DNA of 27,613 nt from a virus: positions 1-27,613 of IMG/VR virus record IMGVR_UViG_3300046754_000339; one strand, given 5' to 3'. Shown here piece by piece: positions 7,086 through 15,990 of the stretch. Under the pieces are notes generated by a model. It made no database searches and was not told the origin of the DNA. It was given only the letters and a program-made list of their open reading frames with translations. Within the stretch, counting starts at the first letter, position 1; the number at the start of each line of letters is the position of its first letter. The position numbers and the translations under genes were made by a program.

Positions 7086-7561
7086 AGACAGGCTCATCAA
7101 TGAAGCTTGTCGGCGCTGACTTCCTTTCGAAGCAGATGAAGGCGTTCGGTCCTACCGTCTCGAAGGCGGCGGCGAAGACCGGACTCCGACAGGCTGGTCT
7201 TGAGTTGCGAAAGCAATTGTGGCGAGCGGCTCCGAAGAGAAGCAATCCCTCGAAACTGAAGAAGAGCATCGGGCTGAAGTCATACGGCAAGTGGAAGAAC
7301 CCGTCTGTCTTCGTCGGTCTCCGCAAAGCGAAGGGAGAGACGAGGGGTCTCTGGTATTACCGGACTCTGGAAGTCGATCACGCGAGAGGCAAGGCATATC
7401 ACCCGTTCTTCGAGAAGACATACAACCGGCACCGCAGACGGATCACGAAGTACATCGTGAAAGGAACAACGAAGGCGCTCTATACCGAGGCGACCAAGGT
7501 GTACGCGAAGAGCAAGTCAGATCAGTCGAAGTACGGGTTCCGGAGAGGGAGGGTCAAATAA
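7082..7561 (+). CDS. HK97 gp10-like tail/neck protein
   Basis: This basic protein has 159 residues. It starts on a GTGA overlap with GAGG 5 nt upstream; an ATG at 7100 is an alternative. It shows the pattern of the HK97 gp10-like family: an N-terminal helix pair (VSKAAAKTGLRQAGLELRKQ), a W-RAAPKRS...LKKSIG segment (equivalent to xxAPxRTGxLxxSI), a strand with VGLRK, then YYRTLEVDHARGKAYHPFFE (family: EFGT...PAxPFxRPAxE). It ends in a long basic helix. Family members act in tail completion or head-tail joining. They usually sit before the major tail gene, whereas here the gene lies between chaperone and tape measure. Confidence 0.65.
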   Translation: MKTGSSMKLVGADFLSKQMKAFGPTVSKAAAKTGLRQAGLELRKQLWRAAPKRSNPSKLKKSIGLKSYGKWKNPSVFVGLRKAKGETRGLWYYRTLEVDHARGKAYHPFFEKTYNRHRRRITKYIVKGTTKALYTEATKVYAKSKSDQSKYGFRRGRVK

Positions 7562-9487
7562 ATGGCGACAGCAGATAAGGATCTCGCGAAGTTATCGGTC
7601 CAGCTCGAGCTTCAGACTGCGGCGTTCGAGGCTGGCGTCAAGAGGATGGACGGCCAGCTCAAGCGGATGGACAAGAACACCAAACGCTCGAGCAAGGGGC
7701 TGGACAAGCTCAACGCGACGCTCGGGAAGTTGGGTATCAGTCTCGGCGCTCTGGCTGGCGCTTTCAGTATTCAGGCTGTCACCAACCTCACCAAAGAGGC
7801 GATCGCATTTGGTGACTCAATCGATAAGGTCTCGCAAAAAGTCGGGGTCAGTGCTGAAGAGCTTCAGGAGTTGCGATTCGCGGCTTCACAAAGCGGCGTC
7901 GATGTTCGTCAGCTCGACATGGGTATTCAGCGTTTCGCTCGGAGAATGGGCGAAGCGGCGAAGGGTACCGGCGAACTTTTAAAGACGACTCAAGAGCTTG
8001 GCATCGTTTTCAAGAATGCTGACGGCACGAACAAGTCAACGGTCGAACTCCTCGAGCAATACGCCGAAGCGGTTGGCAGGGCAACAACCCAACAAGAGAA
8101 ACTGCGGCTGGCGTTTAAAGCGTTCGACTCAGAGGGTGCCGCGCTCGTCAACCTGATCGGCAACGGTTCGGCGGCGATGAAAGAGTTCGCGGCAGAAGCA
8201 AGACGCGCCGGAATCATCATGGGAGAAGGCACCGTCAAAGCGGCGGCGAATCTCACTGATGAGATGGACAGGCTAGAAAAGATTGTCAGCACAAAGGTGA
8301 ACACGGCAGTCATCAGATTCACGGCGTCTGTATTGGACCTGTTTGGTGCGCTTGATGGTGAAGGTCAGATGGCTTTGGCTCTGTCGCGTATTGAGCAATT
8401 CGAAGACAAGCTCCGCGCCGCTCAAGAAGCTGGCGATGAAGATGGAATTGCTAATGCGATAGAGCTGATCACGAAGTGGTCGCAAACTTACTATGACTTG
8501 CGGATGGAATACGGTGACTTCGCCGATACGGTGAACAACACAGTCATCACGCCGAAGATCGATCAAGACGCTAGTCTGAAAAAGTTCGCCGATGTCGTCA
8601 AAGAAATCGAGATGGCGAAAGATCCGTTTTATGAATACGAACAGAGAATTCTACGGATTCAAGAGGCGACGCTTGCAGGCGCTATCGGGCCGACTGAGAT
8701 GGCGGCGGCGATTGCGAGAGTAACTGAGGAGGCGTACTACGCGCTCGACCCTGTCGGTCAGTTCGAAGCGAAAGTGAACAAGTTCGTTGAAGGCTTGAAC
8801 GCTGAAGCCAATGACACGGCTGAACAGCTCGGCATTATGTATGCCGCGCTCAAGCTGGTCACCGACCCGGCGTTGATAGCACAGATTGAAAAGCAGATTG
8901 CGGCGCTCGAGGGATTCACCCCAGATCCCGAGCCGATCGAGAACTATGCCGGGGTCGCGCAAGAGGCGCTTGAAAAGATTCAGGACGCGGCGGATGGTTT
9001 CATCAGTGACTTCACAACCGAACTCGTTGACGGTCTAGCCGAGGGCGAGCTTGCGTTCGATGACTTTGCGAAGTCGGTACTCAAGACAATCGCGAAGATC
9101 GTACTCAACGAAATCTTCACGCAGTTCTTCACCGCTGTATCCGGGAACCTGTTCCCGAAAGCGGCGGGGGTTGAACTTCCAGAGACTGTGACCGCATCGA
9201 TCGCGCAGGGTCAGGGCGGGATGACGAGAGCAGGAGAGCAGGCGACTGCGATGACTGTTGGTCGTCTCGTTTCAAACCAGTCAGCGAGCAGTGGCAACAC
9301 ATCACCCGTCACGGTGAACGTGAACAACTACGGCAACGACGACGTCTCGGTCACCGAGCGACAAGACTCGAACGGCGGCATCGAGATCGATGTCCTCATC
9401 AAGAACACTGTGAGAAACGGATTCGCTGGGGGTGACTTCGACAAAGTGATGTCGTCCACATTCGGCGCGAGGAGGCTCGGGTACTGA
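7562..9487 (+). CDS. Tail tape measure protein
   Basis: This 641-residue, mostly helical protein has an N-terminus (LAKLSVQLELQTAAFEAGVK then RMDGQLKRMDKNTKRSSKGL) typical of tape measure proteins. A hydrophobic stretch follows at residues 59-80 (GISLGALAGAFSIQAVTNLT), then a phage TMP core (FGDSIDKVSQKVGVSAEELQ, LRFAASQSGVD). The C-terminal part (about 475-545) resembles the lambda gpH-type end: FISDFTTELVDGLAEGELAF, DDFAKSVLKTIAKIVLNEIF. Tape measure length sets tail length at roughly 0.15 nm per residue, which would give a tail of about 95 nm, a short siphovirus tail. Three gaps in the helical pattern (near 265, 350 and 450) hint at domain joints. Confidence 0.9.
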   Translation: MATADKDLAKLSVQLELQTAAFEAGVKRMDGQLKRMDKNTKRSSKGLDKLNATLGKLGISLGALAGAFSIQAVTNLTKEAIAFGDSIDKVSQKVGVSAEELQELRFAASQSGVDVRQLDMGIQRFARRMGEAAKGTGELLKTTQELGIVFKNADGTNKSTVELLEQYAEAVGRATTQQEKLRLAFKAFDSEGAALVNLIGNGSAAMKEFAAEARRAGIIMGEGTVKAAANLTDEMDRLEKIVSTKVNTAVIRFTASVLDLFGALDGEGQMALALSRIEQFEDKLRAAQEAGDEDGIANAIELITKWSQTYYDLRMEYGDFADTVNNTVITPKIDQDASLKKFADVVKEIEMAKDPFYEYEQRILRIQEATLAGAIGPTEMAAAIARVTEEAYYALDPVGQFEAKVNKFVEGLNAEANDTAEQLGIMYAALKLVTDPALIAQIEKQIAALEGFTPDPEPIENYAGVAQEALEKIQDAADGFISDFTTELVDGLAEGELAFDDFAKSVLKTIAKIVLNEIFTQFFTAVSGNLFPKAAGVELPETVTASIAQGQGGMTRAGEQATAMTVGRLVSNQSASSGNTSPVTVNVNNYGNDDVSVTERQDSNGGIEIDVLIKNTVRNGFAGGDFDKVMSSTFGARRLGY

Positions 9488-9852
9488 TGGCATACGACGG
9501 AACAACAACACTCCCCCCGGAGGGTCTCGACGGTTGCTGGTCGACGTGGAATGAAACGCAATCGGACAACGTGGTTCGCAACACAATGGACAAGGGCAAC
9601 GTGCGGACCCGGCGTCGGTTCACCGGAATCAATCGAACGGTGCAAGTCACCGTCAAGCTCACGGCTGACAAGTACCAGCTCTTCATGTTCTGGTTCAACA
9701 GGGATCAGGCGCAGGGGACGATCCCGACATTCTGTCAGACGCCATACGGCTCGACAGAGCTGTTCCTCTGGACGACTCCGCCGACTATCACTTGGCCCGA
9801 CGCCAATCATTTCGAAGCGTCAGTTCAGATGTTTCAAGGCTCAAACTGGTGA
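9487..9852 (+). CDS. Minor tail protein, gpM-like position
   Basis: The 121-residue protein starts on an overlap with the tape measure stop. It has a pattern I associate with small phage tail proteins found after tape measures: DNVVRNTMDKGNVRTRRRFT, then alternating strands around VQVTVKLTADKYQLFMFWF, GTIPTFCQTPYGSTELFLW, and an ending FEASVQMFQGSNW. It probably corresponds to the small tail-tip adaptor (lambda gpM or distal-tail-like) that links tube to tip. There is no catalytic motif. It is translationally coupled to the DUF1833 gene through GTGA. Confidence 0.6.
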   Translation: MAYDGTTTLPPEGLDGCWSTWNETQSDNVVRNTMDKGNVRTRRRFTGINRTVQVTVKLTADKYQLFMFWFNRDQAQGTIPTFCQTPYGSTELFLWTTPPTITWPDANHFEASVQMFQGSNW

Positions 9853-10325
9853 CGACTGTCGAGTTCGAGAACACGCTTCACTCGGATCACTCCGAAGAGG
9901 CTATCTTCTTTCTGCTGACGATTACTTCTCCGCAGTTGTCGGAGACGCTGTATCTGGTGAACAACAACGAGGCAGTCATATCTCGGGGGCGCGTGTATGA
10001 GCCGTTTCCGTTTGATGTTGTTCTCCCCCCGGAGGATGGCGGCAAGCCAAAGGCTCTCAAGCTGAACACATACAACCTGTCGCCGGAGTTCATGGACTTG
10101 GTGCGGCAGACTCAAGAGCCGCCGCTTGTGAAGTTCGAGATCGTGTCGACTCGTGACATGGATCAGGTCGAGAAGGTGATCGACTTCATGCAAGTTGGCG
10201 CGGCTGACTATGACGCAGTCACGGTCAGCTTCACATTGGTCAGCTCCCAATTCGGAGCGCGGAAGACTCTTCAGGCGATGTACTCGCAGAATGAGTTTCC
10301 CGGTCTGTTCTTCGCGCTTCAATGA
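9849..10325 (+). CDS. DUF1833 family tail protein
   Basis: I choose the GTG at 9849 that overlaps the previous stop (GTGA), giving 158 residues. The longer open frame starting at 9792 would overlap the previous gene by 60 nt. The protein begins TTVEFENTLHSDHSEEAIFF, followed by strands such as LLTITSPQLSETLYLVNN, YEPFPFDVVLPPEDGGKPK and VKFEIVSTRDMDQVEKVIDF. This matches what I know of DUF1833 proteins, whose genes usually stand between the small minor tail gene and an NlpC/P60 gene upstream of a TipJ gene. It is taken to be a tail-tip (gpL-like) component; the biochemical role is not known. Confidence 0.75.
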   Translation: MTTVEFENTLHSDHSEEAIFFLLTITSPQLSETLYLVNNNEAVISRGRVYEPFPFDVVLPPEDGGKPKALKLNTYNLSPEFMDLVRQTQEPPLVKFEIVSTRDMDQVEKVIDFMQVGAADYDAVTVSFTLVSSQFGARKTLQAMYSQNEFPGLFFALQ

Positions 10326-10705
10326 GTTACGTCGGCATCCCATATCTCAACCGAGGTCGCGACCGTGATGGCTGTGACTGTTGGGGATTGGTACAGCTCT
10401 GGCACAAAGAGCAACTCGACGTCGAGGTTCCGGACTATCTCTGGGCGTACACGAGCGCCGAGGATCATGGATCGGTTGCCGATGCCATAAACGAAAACAA
10501 GGTCCAGTGGTTGAAGGTAGAGGACGAGCCGAAGTACGGCGACGTCTTGGTCTTCAATATTCTGGGTCAACCAATTCACGTCGGGATCATGCTCGAGGGC
10601 GATGACTTCCTTCACGCATTCCAGAACACCGAGAGCTGTCTCGAGAGATTGAGTTCCGTGTCATGGGCGCGACGACTTCGAGAGGTTTACCGATGGGTGC
10701 AGTGA
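10322..10705 (+). CDS. NlpC/P60 tail-tip peptidase (gpK-like)
   Basis: This 127-residue cysteine peptidase has the catalytic motif in GCDCWGLVQLW, where Cys20 is the likely nucleophile (family pattern D-C-x-G-L). The expected second-half motif is GDVLVFNILGQPIHVGIML with His86, and a following FLHAF adds another His. Such tail-tip domains (lambda gpK C-terminus) are thought to cut peptidoglycan cross-links during DNA entry. The gene starts on ATGA with the DUF1833 gene and overlaps the TipJ gene by 13 nt, the usual K-I-J order without a separate I gene. The N-terminal JAB/MPN domain of lambda gpK is absent, so only the NlpC half is present. Confidence 0.85.
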   Translation: MSYVGIPYLNRGRDRDGCDCWGLVQLWHKEQLDVEVPDYLWAYTSAEDHGSVADAINENKVQWLKVEDEPKYGDVLVFNILGQPIHVGIMLEGDDFLHAFQNTESCLERLSSVSWARRLREVYRWVQ

Positions 10706-13700
10706 TTCCAACTCCGGCAGTACCGGAGCCGATGCACTTCGAGATCGGTCACGGTCTGACCATTGCCGAGATATTGGGTCACGCAAATTGTGCGCCAACG
10801 ATGTGGCAGTACATGCAGATCAAGGTCAACGGCACGATGCTCGAGCGGGATCAGTGGGAGAACTTCATCCCCCGTTCGAATGATGTGGTCTCGATCTTGG
10901 TTCGACCGGCAGGCGGTGATGGCGGCAAGGAGATATTCAGACTCATCGCGACGATTGCGATTGCGGTTGCGGCTGTCGTCTTTGCTCCTCAACTTGTTGG
11001 CTTCATCAACACCACGTTCGGCACTACGCTATCGACTGCGGCCACGAGTGCGGCGGTACTCACAACGACGGCGGTACTGACGACGGTCGGCACGTTGATT
11101 CTGAATGCTGTCGTGCCACCTCCCTCGATCAACCTTCCGAACTCTGGATTCGATTCCGGTGAGTCGTACTTCATAACGGGTCAGTCGAATCAGGCGAGAC
11201 CGTATCAGGTGGTCCCCGTCGTGTATGGCCGAATGAAGATGGTCGGCAACCTCGCGAGTCAACCAGAGGTATTTTCAGCCGGTGACTCAACCGTGTTCAC
11301 GACGCTTGTCGATTGGGGTCTCGGTGCGAACCGCGTCTCGGATATACGAGCGGGTGATACGCAGATCGCATACTTCAACGGCACCATCATCTCTCACGAG
11401 AACACGCCAGCCTATGCGGACGAGAACAACCCGGCGGCGGGTCTCGCTCCGGTGCCGCTTCAGTTGCTTCAGTACCCGCTCAACTCTCAGGAGCTGAGCG
11501 TCGGTCTCAGCTCTGACGGTGATGTCGGTGTTGCGACGACAGTGCCGACAGCGTACTCGGCAGTCGTTGAGCTGAGCTTCCCGCAGGGGATCGCGTACTA
11601 CGACAAGAACGGTGACCTCCAGCGTCTCGGCGTTACCTTCGAGGGTACCTATCGGAAGCGCGGTGATAGTGAGTGGCTCAACTGGCCGACCGGGACTGAG
11701 GGGTACGCAGGCGACGCACACATCTGGTTCGGTCAGGGATCGGTCGACCCCAACAATCCGAACCCGGAGGGCAACCCGTCGATCACGATCAACGTACCGT
11801 CGACGGTGCAGTCCGGTGAGACGTTCACGTTCTCCCTTGCGTTCGACAAGGAGGTGTATCAGGTAAGCCGCACCGACTTGAGTTTCATTCGAGCGTCGAA
11901 CTCTACTGATGCGACCGACCAGTTCGAACTCATCAGCGAAAACGAGATCACCGCGAATCGTCTCTGGCAGTTCACCTATCGAGCGCCAGTGGTAGCGGAC
12001 AACGAGAGTCTTCAGTTCCTGATCGCGACCAATCTTCAGAACTTCGTCGACGCACCGCCGCCGAACGGAGTTCAGTTTCCGGACACCGCTTATGTGTCAC
12101 CGAACTTCGTTGTCGCGGGTGAGAGCGTTGACACTGGCGACGGCGGTCCGGGGGAGGACGACACAAACCTTTACGACCAGACGTCGGGGAACGAGACGTA
12201 TGTCATGGTCACCGGCTTTTCTTCGTTCGGGTATATACCGGGCGACTCCTCGACTTGGAATGTCTTGGGGTTCTCGGTTTGGGTCCGGGGATCGACAGTA
12301 CCCAGCGACACCGCAAACTTCAGGAACTACGCAGGCACATTCCAAACAAGTAGCAGAACGCCCGGTTTCTCAGGCGAGATCATTACCGAATACTGGACGC
12401 TGAAGAATTCGACCGGAGCGCCGGGTCGCGCTACTGGCTCGAGGTTCATGCCTCGATATGCTGGCTTCCCGAACATCAACTATCCCGGCATCAATCCCGA
12501 ATACTTCGGGGCGCGGTTCAGCCTGTACGGTGACGAGACCAAGCCAGCCAAAGCGTCGATCGTCATTCAGTTTCCGGAACAGGGCGAGTATGAAATCAAG
12601 GTCGAGAGAATAGGCGACACTGAAAACAGCGACGACAAAAACCAATACTTCAATTCGGCGTACTGGACGCGCATTGCTTCACGAGGTTACCCGTTCACAG
12701 ACATCGAGGACGGTCGCCGGTCGGTATTGAATCTGAAGCGCAAGCACACGATGAGCGAGATCCGTCTCGAGGCTTCGGAGAATGTACAAGGCAACCTGAA
12801 TCAGATCACCGGGGTCGTGACGTCAAAGCTCCGGGGACACAACGGCAACCAGTGGACCGAGCCGACAGACAGTCGCAATCCCGCGTGGGTTGTTGCTGAC
12901 ATCCTGACCGGCCATCGAGCGCAACAGATCCGATACCCGCTGAACTCTCAAGACTGTCCCGGCTATGTGACAGAAGACCAGCTCGACCTCGCGTCGTTCC
13001 GCCAGTTCGCGCAAGTGTGTCGAGAGAAGGTTGAGTACGAGTACAAGGGCGAGACGGTAGAGCGGTTCCGGTACACGACGGACATCGTACTCGCCGCACA
13101 AGCTCCGGTGATTGAGACAGTTCAGAACATCCTCGCCATGTGTCGCGCACAGTTGATCATGGGACAGAACGGATTGATCCAGATCATGCAGGACGTTGAT
13201 CGAGGCGAACAGGTTCGTCAGGTCTTCACTCCTGCGAACTCGTGGAACTTCAAGGGTGAAAGGATCTTCCCGAAGATACCTCACGGACTGAATGTTGAAT
13301 TCGTTTCCCCCGATCTCGGTTACCAGAAGGGCGAGGTCACGATATACCGTCCGGGCTACGACATCACGAACGCCACAGACTTCGAAGACCTGAAGACATT
13401 CGGTTGCACCAACTGGCACTTCGCCGCGCAGTACGGAATGTACAACCTTGGTCAGATGGTCTTGCGTCAGGAAACATTCACTCTCAGCGTGGCGGCTGAG
13501 TCGCTCGTTGTACAGCGTGGCGATGTGGTGGAAGTGGCGACCGATGTTGCGGCGCTCGGAGGCGGCTCGCATCTTATCGTTGACCAAGTATCGGCGGACA
13601 CGATCGTCATCAGTGAGGAGCCAAACGCTTACAACGATCCGCATTACACGATCAAAAGCGACGACGGTGTAAAGCAGGGCCGAGTCGTATCGATCATCGG

Positions 13701-15990
13701 GCGCACCGTACAGCTCGACGAGCGGTTCACTGCTCCGCTCACCGGTCAAGGTTTCATCGTTATCGGTGAGAAGAATCTGGTGACGAAGAAGTACATCGTG
13801 AACTCGATCCGTCCGTTGCCTGACTTCTCTGCTGAGTTGTCGCTCGTGCCATACGACGAGCGGGTATACAAAACCGACGAGGGTGCTTTCCCCGAGTGGA
13901 CTCCGGGCGGTGATGGTGATCCCCAGAATCCGAACAACGGCGGCAACGCCAGAACGGTCGACCTCGATGGGTACTCATATCTCGAGTACATCAACCGTCA
14001 GCCGATCTCAGTGTCGGCGCTGACGTGGGACTTGCTGACGGCAGACGCACAGCTCTCAGGGTGGCGCGTTACGTTCACGCAGGCAGGGCAGTCAACGAAC
14101 ATCGATGTCGCAATGCTCACCGCAGAGAAGCGAGAGTTCGAGCATAAGTATCAATCGAATACCAACGAGTTTGGTCCGGGCATCTACACGGTCACGCCGA
14201 TCACTCAGCTCGGGTACGACGGACAGGGCGCAGGCGTATTCGTCAGCCAGTCGATCGACCGCATCCCTCCGCCAGAACCTCAACCGTTCTTCGTGGTCGT
14301 CGAGCCGGGTTGGACAAAGTTCTTCTGGAAGTATCCGGACGCACCGGACATCGGCGGGTACACGCTGTATCGCAAGCGGACAGAAGGCGACAACCTCGAG
14401 TGGGAGGAGGTCGGCAAGGCGGGACCGTATGACGAGTACGCGACGTTCCCGTTCAGCATGGACGTCTGGGGCGAATCGTTTGGAATAATTTGCACTGACA
14501 CCAGCGGCAATGACAGCGAGATGGCGGTGTACGACGGACTCATCAACGGCGCTCCCGCGCCCGGTCTGGTTGAGCCGTTCGACTGGTTCGGTGGCGACGA
14601 TCCTCACCTTGAGTGGAAGGATCTTTACGATCCGTACAACCTGATCGTCGAGTACGACATCAAGCACGATCCCGACCCGAACAGTCAGAACATTCTCGAC
14701 GCACAGTTCATCGACTTCGTTCCCCCGAACACTGAGACACTCGACCTCACTGGTAACAGGGTGACGGGCGCGTACTGGATCAGAGCGACGGACAAGTGGG
14801 GCTATGTCGGGCCGTGGAATAGGACAAGCTCTTCTGAGCTGGACTACAGCATCGAGGGCAGTTACACGCAGTCGATCTACTATGTCGATCGCTATCCGAA
14901 GTCTCAGGTCGACTTCACTTGGACGGCAGTTGGTAGCGCCGCAGGAGACATCACTTCATACAGGCTCACGCTGTATCCCCGTCAGCCGAAGCCGTACTTC
15001 AACCGAGTCACGATACCCAAGAAAGACCCGATCATTCTGTATGAGGGAACAGATACATCCTTCACTGGCGACGTTGATCATATCCCGCAGGGCGATCTAT
15101 ACCATCAGGGGCAGTTCATCATTGACGGTCTCGTCGATGGGATTGTCTCTGGCTCCGGTCGCGCCGTACTTGATTGGCAACTCATCTATGACACCGAGGG
15201 TCCGCCAGCTCCTGACGACTTCATTGTCAGGATCGATCCGCTAGACCCTGATCGCGTCACAATCACATGGTCAGCGTCAGAAGCTCCCGATGTGGACTAT
15301 TACGAGATCAGGTACTCATCGCGCACTGGCGGCGATTGGGAGGACTCTCAGGTCGTTGCGGTCGTGGAGTGGGACACGCTCGAGGCTTTCGACTTCTATC
15401 GTCCCGGCAAGTTCATGATCAGAGCAACCGACACGAGCGGGAATGTCGGTCGGATGTCCGACTACCTGTTGAACCCCGGCGGCATCGATCCGAACGACGG
15501 ATGGCAATTGATCCAAGTCATACAGGGTCACCCCGATTGGGTCGGCACACTCGACAACCTGTTCAGGCGTGAGAACTCTCAGACGCTGTTCCTCGATCCG
15601 AACACGCCAGTCGAGAACGGAATACAAGAGGCGTTCTTCTATTACGACGAGACCTCGACCATCCCGACGCTCGCTGAGACTCGGATCGTCAGTGAGGACT
15701 TGTTGCCATTCGCAGAGGATGGGGAGAGCTGGGAGTTCATCGCTGAGTGGCCGCTGTTGAGTGAGGTCGAGACGATGGCACAAGCTGGCGGCTCCGCTGG
15801 CAACGTCACGCTGTTTCACGAGGTGAAGCTACCCGGCTCCGATGTTTGGCAAGAGTTCACCTCATCCGAGTTCCCGATCACCGGGGAGCTTGAGTTCCGA
15901 ATCAGATTGAACAACGACGAACCCGACGCAGATGCAGGCATCCGCAAGTCGCGGATTCTGATCTACGCACAAAAGGAAGAGACCCCATGA
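10693..15990 (+). CDS. Central tail tip / host specificity protein (TipJ, gpJ-like)
   Basis: This is a 1765-residue protein. The ATG at 10693 follows GAGAGG by 8 nt and is preferred to 10663. Residues 1-78 form a small beta-grasp-like domain (GLTIAEILGH..., NGTMLERDQWENFIP, DVVSILVRPAGG) equivalent to lambda gpI, fused here. Residues 85-145 are hydrophobic and Ala/Thr-rich (IATIAIAVAAVVFAPQLVGF, TAAVLTTVGTLILNAVVPP). The YQVVPVVYGRMKMVGNLAS motif near 175 is typical of TipJ. An Ig-like insert spans about 360-455. The conserved J core (PAWVVADILTG...CRAQLIMGQNGLIQIMQDV) is at about 719-836. Fibronectin-III-like domains lie near 1192-1280 and 1500-1595 (VTITWSASEAPDVDYYEIRY, ATDTSGNVG). It forms the tail-tip hub that first contacts the host. 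Confidence 0.9.
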   Translation: MGAVIPTPAVPEPMHFEIGHGLTIAEILGHANCAPTMWQYMQIKVNGTMLERDQWENFIPRSNDVVSILVRPAGGDGGKEIFRLIATIAIAVAAVVFAPQLVGFINTTFGTTLSTAATSAAVLTTTAVLTTVGTLILNAVVPPPSINLPNSGFDSGESYFITGQSNQARPYQVVPVVYGRMKMVGNLASQPEVFSAGDSTVFTTLVDWGLGANRVSDIRAGDTQIAYFNGTIISHENTPAYADENNPAAGLAPVPLQLLQYPLNSQELSVGLSSDGDVGVATTVPTAYSAVVELSFPQGIAYYDKNGDLQRLGVTFEGTYRKRGDSEWLNWPTGTEGYAGDAHIWFGQGSVDPNNPNPEGNPSITINVPSTVQSGETFTFSLAFDKEVYQVSRTDLSFIRASNSTDATDQFELISENEITANRLWQFTYRAPVVADNESLQFLIATNLQNFVDAPPPNGVQFPDTAYVSPNFVVAGESVDTGDGGPGEDDTNLYDQTSGNETYVMVTGFSSFGYIPGDSSTWNVLGFSVWVRGSTVPSDTANFRNYAGTFQTSSRTPGFSGEIITEYWTLKNSTGAPGRATGSRFMPRYAGFPNINYPGINPEYFGARFSLYGDETKPAKASIVIQFPEQGEYEIKVERIGDTENSDDKNQYFNSAYWTRIASRGYPFTDIEDGRRSVLNLKRKHTMSEIRLEASENVQGNLNQITGVVTSKLRGHNGNQWTEPTDSRNPAWVVADILTGHRAQQIRYPLNSQDCPGYVTEDQLDLASFRQFAQVCREKVEYEYKGETVERFRYTTDIVLAAQAPVIETVQNILAMCRAQLIMGQNGLIQIMQDVDRGEQVRQVFTPANSWNFKGERIFPKIPHGLNVEFVSPDLGYQKGEVTIYRPGYDITNATDFEDLKTFGCTNWHFAAQYGMYNLGQMVLRQETFTLSVAAESLVVQRGDVVEVATDVAALGGGSHLIVDQVSADTIVISEEPNAYNDPHYTIKSDDGVKQGRVVSIIGRTVQLDERFTAPLTGQGFIVIGEKNLVTKKYIVNSIRPLPDFSAELSLVPYDERVYKTDEGAFPEWTPGGDGDPQNPNNGGNARTVDLDGYSYLEYINRQPISVSALTWDLLTADAQLSGWRVTFTQAGQSTNIDVAMLTAEKREFEHKYQSNTNEFGPGIYTVTPITQLGYDGQGAGVFVSQSIDRIPPPEPQPFFVVVEPGWTKFFWKYPDAPDIGGYTLYRKRTEGDNLEWEEVGKAGPYDEYATFPFSMDVWGESFGIICTDTSGNDSEMAVYDGLINGAPAPGLVEPFDWFGGDDPHLEWKDLYDPYNLIVEYDIKHDPDPNSQNILDAQFIDFVPPNTETLDLTGNRVTGAYWIRATDKWGYVGPWNRTSSSELDYSIEGSYTQSIYYVDRYPKSQVDFTWTAVGSAAGDITSYRLTLYPRQPKPYFNRVTIPKKDPIILYEGTDTSFTGDVDHIPQGDLYHQGQFIIDGLVDGIVSGSGRAVLDWQLIYDTEGPPAPDDFIVRIDPLDPDRVTITWSASEAPDVDYYEIRYSSRTGGDWEDSQVVAVVEWDTLEAFDFYRPGKFMIRATDTSGNVGRMSDYLLNPGGIDPNDGWQLIQVIQGHPDWVGTLDNLFRRENSQTLFLDPNTPVENGIQEAFFYYDETSTIPTLAETRIVSEDLLPFAEDGESWEFIAEWPLLSEVETMAQAGGSAGNVTLFHEVKLPGSDVWQEFTSSEFPITGELEFRIRLNNDEPDADAGIRKSRILIYAQKEETP

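Noticed and set aside
12823-13749. Long antisense frame of 308 codons opposite TipJ
   Set aside because: It has Arg/Val/Leu-rich shadow composition, no ribosome site, and lies wholly inside a strongly supported gene.
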